Shown: positions 11,831 through 23,199 of the stretch, one piece after another
Position numbering within the stretch: position 1 is the first letter of the stretch
Layout: the number at the start of each line of letters is the position of its first letter
Assembly: GCF_011397635.1 (NCBI RefSeq)
Contig: NC_064771.1
Location: forward strand, 12,525,379 to 12,589,378
Source of the DNA: Epinephelus fuscoguttatus
Taxonomy: Eukaryota; Chordata; Actinopteri; Perciformes; Serranidae
DNA: 64,000 bases
Direction of reading: 5' to 3'
Program-made: the position numbers and the translations under genes
Notes under the pieces: model-generated
Seen by the model: only the letters and a program-made list of their open reading frames with translations
Databases searched by the model: none
Told to the model about the DNA's origin: nothing

Positions 11831-13499
11831 GCTGCTAATGAAGACACTGTAAACACTTGACAGCGATAATGAGGGAGGCAGAGGAAACTGTGAGGTTACT
11901 CAGAGACTTTCCATTGAAAGTCTTTTCCCAGCTTGAGGGTGAAAGTGTTGAGGCCAGTGGAAACAAAACGCTTACAAGAAACACAACAGCAAATTGCATT
12001 CTTTACCGCCACCATTGCCACATATTTCTTACAGATTAGTTGTGCTTAACCGCTGCATATTGCAGGTCAGGCACATGTTCCAGATACCAAAATGTGATTA
12101 AAACTTAATGACCTTGATCCTTTCAAAGGTACTGAAAAGGAAGGTAACATATTTGACAGATAGTTATTGAAATGTGCAAGAGAAATGATCTTGTAAGTCA
12201 ATTAGTAATATAAAGCTGTCACAAATGCAAAAAGCAGTAAATCTTACACACTATGGACATTTGAATGCAACTGTAAAATCATAATTTGACCTCATACCAG
12301 ACCAGACAAAAGAGATATTTGCTTGGCAAAATATCACCATGCAGATGCAGCCAGGTTTGTTATGGTCAAAGTCTCTGAAATGTGGCGATCTACATCTAGT
12401 TCTTTGGTACAGTGCCACCAGGAGGTGCGGAGTGGAATATGCAAAGATTCTTGTTTTCCTGCTGTAATGCAGACACACCTTATGCTGTGCTCAGACTACC
12501 AGTGACAACGCAACGGGCTACAAGTTCTTTTCAATGGAAGCCGCTGACATGACGCCACAAACTGACACCCAACACTTGACGCTACATGACTGGCAAGACA
12601 TGCTACATATCAAAGTTAAGCTGGCCTCAGCTTTTGTCAGCACTCTAATGGCGTGGTGAGGCATCAACCAATTATATGTTCACAGACGCACACAAGCCCA
12701 TGATGACATAACTACGTCAATGACAGCGACAATGTAGCTGGCCATGGTGTAGCTTTGTTTTTCGTAGTGTGAACAGACCATTTAAGGTGCTTTCAGACAG
12801 TGAGCAACTACCACTATGGCCGCCAGCAAACAACGTCAATGTTCTGTATTTGTTCTGGAGCAGGCTAGAAACAATCCTACTAGCCTGCGCACTACAGGCT
12901 GCTTCTATCTACTTAGTAGCTACATAGCTAAATAGAGCCAATTGTAGCATAATGAAGTGGAAAGGTTAAGCAATATGACACGATTAGAAAGTTTTGCTGA
13001 CTAGTGTCATGAATTGTTTACTGTACCAGATGAATAATTAGACTCTGATGCTGATGTTGCGCCAAGATCATTTTTCTCCATTGATCTGTCTGTTTTCAGC
13101 TGGTGAAGAGGGAACTCAGATACTAGTAAAAGCAGCACGATGAGCCACTGCTGTGTCTTCACAACACGCGGCAACCTCCGAGGCTGACAAATAACGCTAA
13201 AACAAAGTGCCAAAAACTGCAGTTTATCGAATGGCCAGTTGAGGCAGCTCCAAGACAGAATCAATCTGTATAGAAACTAATGTTAAAATGCCGGGCTTTA
13301 CAGCAGAAAGAAACATGTTTACCACCTGTACAAAAAACAGTTTGGGTCTCTATAGTTATTTTCAACTTTGATGAACTGTATGGGGATTGAATTTTTGTAT
13401 AACTCACTTGTTTATATTTTATCAGGTTTAAAGTTACACATATTTAAAGGCAGGACTGCTTATGCAACAGGTTATCTGCAAGGCTTTGCTACAGTCTAT
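11831..13499. other. No gene seen; possible eroded element at about 12485-12782
   Basis: 'gtgctcagactacca' near 12487 weakly mirrors 'tagtgtgaacagacca' near 12767, a possible degraded element that could not be proven. The rest looks unique and AT-rich. Confidence 0.4.
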
Positions 13500-14126
13500 A
13501 GCCCTTTTTAGATAGGAATTGTGCAAATTTGCAGGAAAGCCCAATCAGTCTTTATTCAGCATTGGCAGTATAAAAACACTACTTTTGTTTATACAGAATA
13601 TGCCTTTTTCAGGGCAATGGTGGGCTTGAGCAAGTAACAAAACGTGTAACTCAGCATGTGATGTAAACAGTGACGTGGGAGGGAAGCCACGGCTAGTCAG
13701 TCCTTGGGCAATTCTCTTCTCTTCTCTTCACCGTTCCCGTCATCTGACGGTTAATGGTCTGTTCGTTTGCGAGGACAAGGAGGGTGCGCAATTCTTTGTC
13801 TCCCCAGTTGCTCATCTTTACAGTGTCTGTCAGGTTTGTGTTTCCCTCTTGCTACTAGCTGCTCGCTAATTCCTGCTATCAGCTGTTTCCTGTTTATCCA
13901 CTGCCAGTGGTTCGCACGTGCAGCGTCATCAACAGCTCCTCCTGTTGCGGAAGGCCACCTAGGTCTGTTTAAACTAAAAGGGTTGCGCCAATATGACTAC
14001 CCTACAAGGCGGAAAATTGGGCACCTCGGATCAACTCACAAATCCCACTCTGTGTGTCTGAACACTCGCAGTCTGCTGGCAAAACGGCCCAACATTCGCG
14101 GAAAATCTGGCAGTGTAAAAGGGGCT
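13500..14126. mobile_element. Short TIR transposon (Harbinger-like)
   Basis: The ends AGCCCTTTTTAGATAGG and CTGGCAGTGTAAAAGGGGCT form imperfect inverted repeats. TAT flanks both sides (13497-13499 and 14127-14129). 627 bases. The open frame across it is not a recognisable protein. Confidence 0.6.
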
Positions 14127-16239
14127 TATGAGTCAGACTCACACCTCGTTCCTCCACAGCTCCACCCTCTCGGTTAAATATGGTCACTTCTGGCTCCAAA
14201 AAAACTAAGATGGCAAATGCCAAACTTGAGGTTTCAACACAGCAGTCCACAAATCAGTGGGTGATATCAAGGTAGCTACGTCCATTATTTTATATGTTTC
14301 ACAAGAGGGGCCACTATCCTCCCTGTCCTTATTGTGTTGTTGTCCTCAGCAGTATGGCTGCCGTCAAGATTACATTGAAAACAATGGAGGGGGTAGCAAC
14401 CACTTCATGTATGACAGCACCTTAAATGTACCTTTACTGTAATGCTATGTAAAGCAGGTGTGATTATACCATATCAAGTGTAAGGTTATGTAGGTGTATC
14501 TCTTTTAGTGTTTTGTTTATCCATGTTGGCAGTCATTAACTTCTACCTTCCTCTTCTGTATTGCAAACATTTTCTTTGCTCCTCAGGATTCTTCTAAGCA
14601 AGAAACAAACAGACGTTTGGAACGGCACATGGAAAAATGTTGAAATTGATATAGCTTTTATAATGGGAATCTATAAAATCTGATAGGCATGAGAGCAGAG
14701 ATCATTTCACACCACCAGCAAATGCAACACATGATGATCGATGGTGGGATCCGTCCCTTGTTTCTGTGGGGGGTTTAAGCCCGAACCAAGCCAATGTGTC
14801 TGAGGACGTTGGCCTGAGTCCGGCCTATCTTGGAATTTCTGTCTTTCACCCATGCAGTCACTCAGTACTTGGTTCATGCCGGGTTTCATAAAAATGCTTT
14901 CATTGTGGACCTTTCAAGTTCCTCTCTATGGAGTCAATCAGTGATGAAAGGCAACGACAAAATCTACTGGCATGGATACAGCAAATAATGTCGGCATGCA
15001 GGAGGGAAACAAACGCAGCAGGGAAAGTAGACTGAGAAAGATCACATTACTTTAGGCCAAATTACTGGGTTGAAAAATATGCAGGAAAAACCCATTAAAT
15101 TATATTAGTTTGGTGAATAGCTTGTGATTGTTTGATGGTTGATATTAATATTATACTGAGGCTTGCACTGGCCAATGTTGAGTCCCAGTAGTTGCTGTTT
15201 TCAAGTCGTTCAAAAGTATCAACGCGTTTCTTCCAGAATTTCTTACTTATCAGGATGAAAAAGGTTTTGAAACATTTAGACCATCATGTAACATTTAAAC
15301 TCTCCAATTACCTATTTTATGAATAGATCTTTAAAGCGGCATTAACTTTTTGGCTACTTTGGGGCAGAGGAACAAACTGTTAACACAATGCTGACACATT
15401 ATCACCTTATAAAGTTGAGTTGGTAAACTGGTGCCAAACAGCTGCCTATTTACATATCCACCCGCACACATGGAGCAACATTAGAATTCTCTGAAAGTCA
15501 TGTTTCTGTCTGTCTGATGAATTTAAGTCCATTATACCATGGTGTGGGGGAATACTCAGATTATGATAGCCGATTCTGATTGGCTGCAGGGTGTCCATTC
15601 AAATCTGATACAGGACACCTACTAAGTAGTTCTGGTGAAACTGGGACACAGTCAGAGCTTCCGTTTACAGTTTATTAGGGTGGAGACGAACACACAAGCT
15701 GCAAGAAGTACACTGGCCCTCTGAACTTACTAATACTTTATATCACATCAGCAACCATCTCACATCTCATCATTATTCACCTCACCACTTCAGGCTGCGG
15801 CCAAGACATTATACATGGGGTACCATTTCTTTTGTTAAAATCTCACTGCTGATTTTGGGAAAATAACATGGCTGAATAGCTAGCTAGCCCTGTTAACATA
15901 CTGTCAAATTATATACTGTTTGTCAACTGTACGCCGTGTTTCTGACTTTGAATTTTGCTAGCATAATGTTAGCTTTCTAGCTAATAGCTGAGCCAAAAGG
16001 TTCTATGAGGTTAAAGGACTAGGAATATCTCCTGTTGCTAAGCTGTATCATAGTAGGTTCGTCCTAATTACTGGAGTGGTTAACAGCGTTTCCATTGCAT
16101 AAGAGCCTTTTGAGATGGCAATGATTGTTCCAGTTATCAGTAAAACTCTCAGGTGGTACCAGAGAAACCAAGTTATGGCTTGTGAAAGACAGATTTTGAT
16201 TACAAAAGGCCAAAAAAATTCTTATATTTTTTTTTCTTG
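14127..16239. other. No gene seen
   Basis: Intergenic sequence between gdf2 and gdf10. No coding signals, no clear transposon ends. Confidence 0.45.
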
Positions 16240-16700
16240 GCAAGTATAATGCCCTTTGGGGTGTCCATAATCAAAAGTCCATGTGTGTTGGATGGTTCAC
16301 ACCTCCCCATCAGTGATTAATTCCTGATAATGCACACCTGGTGGAGCATTTTCCTTTACACATTCACTTTCCTTTTAGTTCTGTTTTTGGTCTCCACCAT
16401 CTCCTGAGAAAGTCATCTTGCTCTTTAGCTGCTAAATTCTCCACCATGGTGACCAGTTCGTTGATAACTCGTCTCTCTGCATTTGGTGCTAGGCACGTTT
16501 CTTGGTTTCTTTGAGATATTTGGTTGGAAATGGCTGTCTGCTGTAAAGTTGCAGACCATAAAACCAAAACAGTGAGCTTAAAGACACTAAAATGCTTTGT
16601 AGAAGTCTAGTGATAATTCTCTGTGGGTTTGTCACTGAGGGACTCATTTCACATATCACATCTGATCCGTTTGTGATATACAAATATTAACTGGTGCAGC
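16240..16700. repeat. Interspersed-repeat-like block
   Basis: The text 'ctcctgagaaagtcatcttg' and 'ctctttagctgctaaat' resembles a repeat recalled from fish genomes; the ends were not delimited. Short minus-strand frames here have no family match. Confidence 0.35.
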
Positions 16701-17016
16701 TAAAATGTGGACTCACCATCATCATCTATTCAGTGCGTGTAGAAAAAAACTGGACATTACAGTTCTGCCTTCAGGTGCAAAACAAAAATGACAATTGATT
16801 TAAAAAAAAGAAGAAGAATGTAATCAAATTTTGCAACAGGTTTTCCAGGCTTCTAATTTGTAGCAACTGAGTTCAGAGAAGAGATGACTCACATTTAAAT
16901 TGCCAATAGCTGTTATCTCTAAGATCGAATGAGATAATACATCAATAACCAAAGATATCAGCCTAACTTTAAATATATTAATATATGCAATCTAATGAAA
17001 TGCTGTCTATCTAACG

Positions 17017-17671
17017 TAGGGGTCTTCAGTGTTTTTTAGGCCAAGGACCCCTGAACTGAAACAAAGATAAAGCAGCGATCCCCTACTACATGTATTGTAT
17101 AAAACTGAGTTGCATATTAAACTGGGCCTGCAATAACACATATAGCAGCTTAGACATAATCATACCCTTTTTATTGTGCATACAGTACTGTGCTATTACA
17201 TCATGGTTGTTTCTGAGGTGGGCAATGTTTCAGTCTCTTGCTCAAAAAGTTACAAAATAATCCGTTGTGGCTCACAATAATGTCCTTAGACTTGGAATAA
17301 TAATTCAGCTGACTGGTTTATATGGTTCAATAGTACATAACTGTTAACTAACTAGGTCACCTCGCTGTTTTGGATGGGTGCTGCACAATGATTTAGTGTT
17401 AGATAGCTCACACGATTGCACAAGGATTCATGGGTAACAGCCTACCATCAGTGTTTTGTACCGTAATCTTTTTTAATGAATAGGCCAATTTGGCTTTTCT
17501 AATAAAATGTTGGATTTATGTTAATGTATATTTTCAGACCTACTTTAATGTTTGAAAAACAAAATAAAACTTAAATTAAAACTGAAATTACTTAACAGTA
17601 ATTTGGCGGCCCCCTTCGCAGTAACTTTGAGGACATCCAAGGGGTCACAGACCCGTTGTTGAAGACCCAGG
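17017..17671. mobile_element. hAT-type MITE
   Basis: The left end TAGGGGTCTTCAGTG faces the right end TTGAAGACCCAGG. The flanks atctaacg (17009-17016) and atctaatg (17672-17679) match at 7 of 8 bases, an 8-base target duplication. Sub-terminal 'aaggacccc' and 'ggggtcacagaccc' are typical of fish hAT derivatives. 655 bases. Confidence 0.8.
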
Positions 17672-17789
17672 ATCTAATGTATAGGTGCAGTATCAACAGA
17701 CAGTAACCCATAATAAGATATATGTCAAGTGCACAAAAAGCCTATGCTTTATACACTTCCTGTAAAACCTAATAAAGTCGAAAAGCACG

Positions 17790-18966
17790 TCTGACTGTAT
17801 GTACAATTCAGTTTATTTCCTTTCCAGGCGTACATTAAATCTATAATTTGTTAAAGCACACTTCACATAACTATTCAAATACACTTTTAACCATACAGTT
17901 ATAAGGTCAGATACACTTGTTCTTTTCTAATTACTATGGAAATCTACCATTCTTACAAACTGTACATAGCTTTAATAAACAGTACTGTCTTAGTTCCTTT
18001 AACTTACCCAAAATGCACAGCAGGTGGCAGCAACGCACTGCTTTTCCCCTGTGCTGTAACATGGCGCAGAAACTACTCATCACTTGCAGTACATTAAATC
18101 TCAGTAGGTGTCAAAATACACTCATTATATACAAGATATAAACAAATGACTATTGAAATATAGTTCAGATAAGAAGATATTGCCTCTCATGCATGAATAC
18201 CGCTTCTTGCTTATATACGGGTGGTGTTCATGGAAACAATGCGTCACTCAGTGTGACACAACACTTAAGAATGAGTACCATTTAGTTAGTAACTACTGTA
18301 TTTACATAATGAGGGTTGATTAATCAGATAGGATGTAAGTGTGTAAATGTCCATGCTGTGTCTCCCAGACCCTCCTGAGTCTGTGAGTCAATTTGCAGTT
18401 CACTGAATCCCAAAGACAGGGAGGGGCAAGCGGCTGAGGACACAGAAACTTCTGAAATGCAGACTCCAAATTGTAACCAAGTCCAAAACCAGGTCTGAGT
18501 CCAGGTCTGAGTCCAGAGAAAATCAAGTCTTATCTTTTCTAATAATAAAACAGGCAAGCTCACTTTATAAAAGTGAAAAAGGACTAAAAAAGTTTCAGAA
18601 GGATCAACAGAGATGAAGATACCTGCAGGAGTTTTGGCTTAACTTCAGCGTCCAGCTGGTTAATACATTACATACACAGGTTTCTATTAAGTGCACTTCT
18701 TAAAACTGCTTTCAGAGAGAAAATAATTGAGACTAATATATGTTAACTGTTAGATAAGCTGTAAAAAGTTGAATCAACGTCCGATCATGACAGAGACTAG
18801 TCCAAGATTCAGAAAAGAGTTCTCAAACTGAGACTCAAGAACTGGTGCTCTGTGCGTCGTATCAGTTTATCCTCGACTGTCCTCTTTGATGTGGAAATGT
18901 TTGTCTATATCTACATCCCATTGTGATCTTTTATCTTCATTAATCGCACATCCAGTGGCTCCAGCC
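17790..18966 (-). other. gdf10: Probable gdf10 3' untranslated region
   Basis: The first AATAAA on the minus strand below the stop is at 17817-17812, which would give a 3' UTR of about 1.15 kb. The stretch has no transposon ends. A weaker ATTAAA occurs near 17971. Transcript data are needed to fix the end. Confidence 0.35.
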
Positions 18967-19158
18967 CTACCGACAGGCGCAGGTATCCACAGACATGCCG
19001 GGATAAACCTTTAGCACCATATTCCTGCTTGTATCAAGGAAAAGAACGCTGAGGGGACTCATTTTCTCTGGAACGCAGCACGGCTCGGGGACACCAGGGA
19101 CGATTCCCACTGCTCTGACAATGCTCTGGATGGTGGCGTGATTGGAAGGACGCACCAC
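18967..19158 (-). CDS. gdf10: gdf10 coding exon 3: C-terminal half of ligand domain
   Basis: Begins at GTG (Val388) after the acceptor TTTCCTTAG and ends with TAG at 18969-18967. It encodes 63 residues with the last four knot cysteines, including the CC pair in EPCCVPEKM and the terminal CACR. Its first codon is a valine after splicing, not a start. Confidence 0.94.
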   Translation of the reverse strand: MVRPSNHATIQSIVRAVGIVPGVPEPCCVPEKMSPLSVLFLDTSRNMVLKVYPGMSVDTCACR

Positions 19159-21943
19159 CTAAGGAAATGAGTGGGAGGAAAAGGGATTAATACTCTTAGA
19201 ACTTACTTTTATAACTATAAAGATAAAGGCAAAAATTAATTTACATACAAACATTTTACATGTTTTTGGTGCGTTTCTTTTATCTGAATTCAAAAAGGAT
19301 AATGAACCCTGTAAATTAAAGGCTTCTGTTGCTCACTTTTGGGATGGGGAATCCACAGGCCCCAGCGCAGTAGTAGGCATCAAACGACTTTGGCGCCAAA
19401 ACCCACTCACTCCAGCCAATGTCAGCAAAGTCCACCCGGAGGTAGCGCCTGGAGCACACTCTGGGCTCGCTCCACTGTCTCCTCCTGGCCTTTTTCATCG
19501 TCCTCTCATCGAAGCTCAGCACCTGAGGCTTACTCAGGCCCTCGCTGCTCTCCTGACCTTGCTTCCTTCCCGGTTTCACTGCTGCTTTGGCTTTCGCTGG
19601 GAAATACGTGTTCTGCCACAGTTCATGATTCTTCATAGTGTTGTATTGGACTTCTGGAATGTCGTTGGTTTGGATCTGGAGATGAAGCTCCCTCCGAATC
19701 CTTGAGGCTGAAGCTGAGGTGTCTTCTGCTACAGGGAAGGGTCCGTACCGCTGGAGTGAATTGGCCACACTGTTCGGCTCATCTATAGCTCGATCATCAG
19801 CGTATACCAAGATATACGGCAGATTGGCTGGAGAGAGGCGCTCTTGGCCGTGAGGGCTCTTTTGTTGCCCCCTAGCTGCCCCAAACCCCATATCAAACTC
19901 CACCATAACCACAAGTTCTTTGACATCCCTGGTGTGTTTCAGCACTGCTGTAACATCCCTTGATTGCCAAGAGCCTTTCTTGAAGGGCGCCAGAGTTATG
20001 TTTCCCAGAGGTGTTGCAAAAGATTTTGAGGATGATCCGTGGAAGAGGAGAAGTGGGGAGGGAGGATAAGGATGCTGGAGGCCGCCGGACGAGTGGCGAG
20101 GCCTTCGGAAACGCCACGGTCGCTGGTGGTGGCGGGGCCGCTTGTGGAGGAAATGAAAAGAGGCGAGGAGGATGAGCTCTGAGTCTTGGATGGAGGACAA
20201 GTTGAACTGGAACACCTCTTTCCCGTGCAAGACTCCTGAGGAAAAGAGATCAGAAGAAGAATGAGAAGATTGACTGGAAAAACACGTTCTTCTGAGAAAA
20301 CAACCTTCTTTTCATGCTTTTTCTAATTTATCTATTGGCTTTAAAAAGGACTCATAAACAGTGATGTGCTCGCCGGTTCAACCGTACAGATGTTTTGTCA
20401 AACATATGCTAAAGCCATGAAGAGGGTTCTCTCTCTGAAATGAACAATAAAGACGACTAAAGCGATCAAGTTGCTGCCTTGAACCTTTCCCCCTCTCCTC
20501 TTTTCCCCTCCTCTATCATCTCATCCTGGCTCGTTTGACTGACATGAACAACAACATCCAATATGTCTTCTGCAAAATGTTGCTCAACACATCTGACTGA
20601 CATAAGCAGCAGCATGGAAAATATTAAGCGCGGCACGCTTAAGTGCCTGCCTCACGAATCACCAAAAGCCTCATCCTAGATGGCTATACTCTTGAAGTTC
20701 AACCTCGTCTCCCACACTTCCACCGCAGCCTGAAAGACAAACATTGGATCGGTCCAGTAGGTCTGTCGCAGGCATATGGAAATGCTTATAGCAGAAAGAG
20801 CTCCTCTGAGGCTTTTCGCTGTGCAGCCGGTGTCTGGGTGTGATAATAGGCTCTTGTCTAACACCTAGGCTGCAGCAGCTACTGGGGAACTAACAGTGCT
20901 CAAGACTTAAAGTCCCCCAGATCACTAAATCATAACGCAGACGGAGCATGGAGGTGAAGATGTTAAGCACAAAGGGGAGTGAGAGCTGCTGTGAGATTGA
21001 CCAAACACCTGTGTTTGGGCTGTTTAGGATGTAAAATTATTAACATCAAATTGTTTTCTAAGCCATTATTTTGTGCACAAGATTGGAGATTGCAAGTTTA
21101 ACATAAACTTTCTGCCTTCTTCTGTATTTTCAATTTGTAAAAGGTTCATCTGTAATGAAATGCGCAATAGAAATAAAAAATAAAGTAAAATAAAACTGAA
21201 AGATTACATGAACCTTAACTTTCATTCAAGGATGAGTGGCATAAAACTGTTATAACGTATCTTTAAAATTCATTTTTATAAGATAAATAAAAATGGGCTA
21301 TGCTGATGCTCCTTTTCCTATTTTTAAAGTGCTTTAGGAAATAAGCATTTTGTCCATTGTCTAGAAGTCTATTATGTAGCTGGGTATCAGCTGAATTATT
21401 ATAACATGAGTGACACAAAAGCAGCCTTCAAAATACAAATTTACTTTTTCAAAACTCATTTAGCCTTTTTCACAAAGTGGCCAATCAATATTAATTCGTT
21501 TATAATAATTCCAGTGACCTAAATAAACCCAAGGGACTTTAAATTAAGCTTAGAGAAATGTATATGAGATCATATATACATGATGAGAATTAGATTTCCC
21601 TACTGACAAGCAAAGCACCAGCAGTGAATATTATTTTATTTCTCTCCTGTAAGATCATTAATAAACGCTGTGGTCACTCACTCGGGACAGCTTTAAAACT
21701 TCTCACGGTGTTTCCGTCCCTTTGGCTCTGCGGCTCTTTACTGTACTTCTCGTACACTTGGAACATGTTGATGGAGACCATGTCTCGGTTTGCGCTTTCG
21801 TGCGCAAACACGCGCTCCTCCACAGCCGGTGAGACATCGGCACCTTGACGCACGGCTTCACCAAGATCCTCCAGCACGATTTTACTCCAGCTCGACTCCA
21901 GAATCAGTAATAAATACAGAGTGTGAAGAAGCCGGCTCGCCAT
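18967..21943 (-). CDS. gdf10: Growth/differentiation factor 10 (BMP3b), complete three-exon gene
   Basis: Secreted TGF-beta family ligand of the BMP3/GDF10 subgroup, known from skeletal, neural and adipose tissue; BMP3 members often antagonise or modulate other BMPs. Coding exons are 21943-21682, 20235-19337 and 19158-18967, joining in frame to 450 residues (human about 478). The chosen ATG has an excellent context (CAACCATGG); the frame stays open upstream but offers no earlier ATG. Residues 1-20 form the signal peptide. Family-typical prodomain text includes MFQVYEKYS (60-68), NTVRSFKA (78-85), [26 protein letters not shown] and LQRYGPFP. A basic cluster KKARRR ends at 340. The knot cysteines are 348, 377, 381, 414, 415, 447 and 449. 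The subgroup marks [25 protein letters not shown] and the terminus CACR are all present. Teleosts can carry gdf10a and gdf10b; which one this is cannot be decided here. Confidence 0.95.
19159..19336 (-). other. gdf10: gdf10 intron 2 (178 bases)
   Basis: Short GT-AG intron, phase 0, splitting the mature ligand domain after Lys387. Its position agrees with the human gene, which also breaks after the FPMPK segment. Confidence 0.85.
19337..20235 (-). CDS. gdf10: gdf10 coding exon 2: most of prodomain and first half of ligand domain
   Basis: The acceptor is a pyrimidine run, TCTTTTCCTCAG, just above 20235; the first codon completes Arg88. The protein text after the junction ([20 protein letters not shown]) aligns with human GDF10 at the same exon boundary. 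The exon ends after PIPK (Lys387) at donor GTGAGC, phase 0. It contains the basic processing cluster and the first three knot cysteines. Confidence 0.94.
20236..21681 (-). other. gdf10: gdf10 intron 1 (1446 bases)
   Basis: GT-AG intron, phase 1. It is AT-rich towards exon 1, with no recognisable transposon end or coding signal; it looks unique apart from short A/T tracts. Confidence 0.8.
21682..21943 (-). CDS. gdf10: gdf10 coding exon 1
   Basis: Encodes residues 1-87 plus one base: signal peptide and first prodomain segment. The donor reads CCGA/GTGAGTGA, a near-consensus site, and the intron is phase 1. In-frame readthrough would stop at TGA (21676-21674). Confidence 0.92.
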
Positions 21944-22260
21944 GGTTGACGTTGCAGGAGATGTTTCCAGTAAAAAGAAATAATTTAATTCAGTAAAAAA
22001 GTTACAGGCGCGCTGCCTTTCTGTCTCGCGCTCACTGATGCCCACCCAGACTTCAAGCCGGTATCCAGGTAATCCGTGTCAGACCCGCACTCCACGGTTC
22101 ACGGTCTACAGCTGTTTCTACAATGGGAGGAGAGCGGGGGAGGACGCATGCATGAACCTCTGCTGCTGGTTGACAGATGGTGACGCGTCGGAGCGCACAG
22201 CCAACGAGAAACATGCAGCATTGTAGTGAAGTGCTCACGAGTTTTGATTTGCAGCAAAGG
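21944..22260 (-). promoter_or_regulatory. gdf10: gdf10 5' UTR and promoter-proximal region, CpG-enriched
   Basis: The 200 bases at 22021-22220 contain roughly 14 CpG dinucleotides, clearly more than the surrounding AT-rich DNA, including CGCG (22027-22030) and GACGCGTCGGAGCG near 22182. No convincing TATA box was found. This is where a start of transcription would be expected, but none can be pinned. Confidence 0.4.
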
Positions 22261-22537
22261 AAAGTACAGAGCAGCTTCCCATGAGAATATTAAAGCTATA
22301 CAACATGCACACAGGCAGTTATAGGCAGCTATTTAAGGCCAGACATAAAGAGGATAAAGCTATTAAGTTTAACATAAAAATAATTAAGATTAAACACACA
22401 ACATGCAGGCTATGTTTTATAGGCTATATTTGTTTTATTATCATTATCATTATTTAGGCTATGGACAAAACAGGTGAATGGAGTTTTATCTGTGGTGTAC
22501 ATAGCATTGAAAAGTCACTTCAAAAATATTTTCTCTG

Positions 22538-23199
22538 CAATGGCACACCTAAGGGAAGGCCAGGGGGACAATGGCCCCCATCATGCAATTGCAAGCCCCT
22601 CGGGCAAAAATAATTGGAGGCCAAAAGTTCTGTCATAAAGAGGCTGTGATGCACTCAGCCAACCATATCGGCATAGCTTGTTGGTAAAAGGGCTAAATAA
22701 CACTCCAATGTTAGGCTAAATTTGGCATGGTCATTTTCAAGGGGGTCCCCTGAACTCTCATCTCAACATAGCTGAATGAAAATGTGTTTTATGGGTACCC
22801 ATGATTCTTGAGAAACTTGACATCAAAGTTCTCCTTATATAGTAAAGCTATGTATTTGTATTTTTAAGGAAAAGGACAACCATCCTGTTTGAGTAACAAT
22901 GAATCGCCTAACATGTGTACATAACACATTAAAACATTTAAATCATTAAAACAGGACTCAAAGATGTACCCGTGCACATCAGATAATTAGAATTAATAAC
23001 CTAACTGTAAAATAAGAAACTAAGGTATATTAGTATGTGATTCCTCTCCATATTGACAGTTTTCAACTTGCCTATATACTTCAACAGCATAAGTGAAGTC
23101 CTGAAATTCTGTTATGACTCTTAGCTTTGGTGTTCCACCTCAAGATTTTCAGTAACCCCATCTGGCCACCCCTATGAAAAATTCCTGGGGGTGCCACTG
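22538..23199. mobile_element. hAT-type MITE about 0.6 kb upstream of gdf10 start
   Basis: The ends CAATGGCAC and GTGCCACTG are inverted repeats. The flanks tttctctg (22530-22537) and tttctatg (23200-23207) match at 7 of 8. The sub-terminal text 'ggccagggggac' and 'ctggccacccctatg' is mirrored. 662 bases, non-coding. Confidence 0.78.

Noticed and set aside
12485..12790. Possible TIR element
   Set aside because: Only a loose match between proposed ends and no target duplication; left as a gap note.
13767..14177. 136-codon plus-strand frame
   Set aside because: Covers the interior and right end of a MITE; the text matches no protein family.
21944..22045. N-terminal extension of gdf10 exon 1 to 22045
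   Set aside because: The frame is open but begins at GTG, and the added residues are not hydrophobic; ATG 21943 has a far better context and is followed by a signal peptide.
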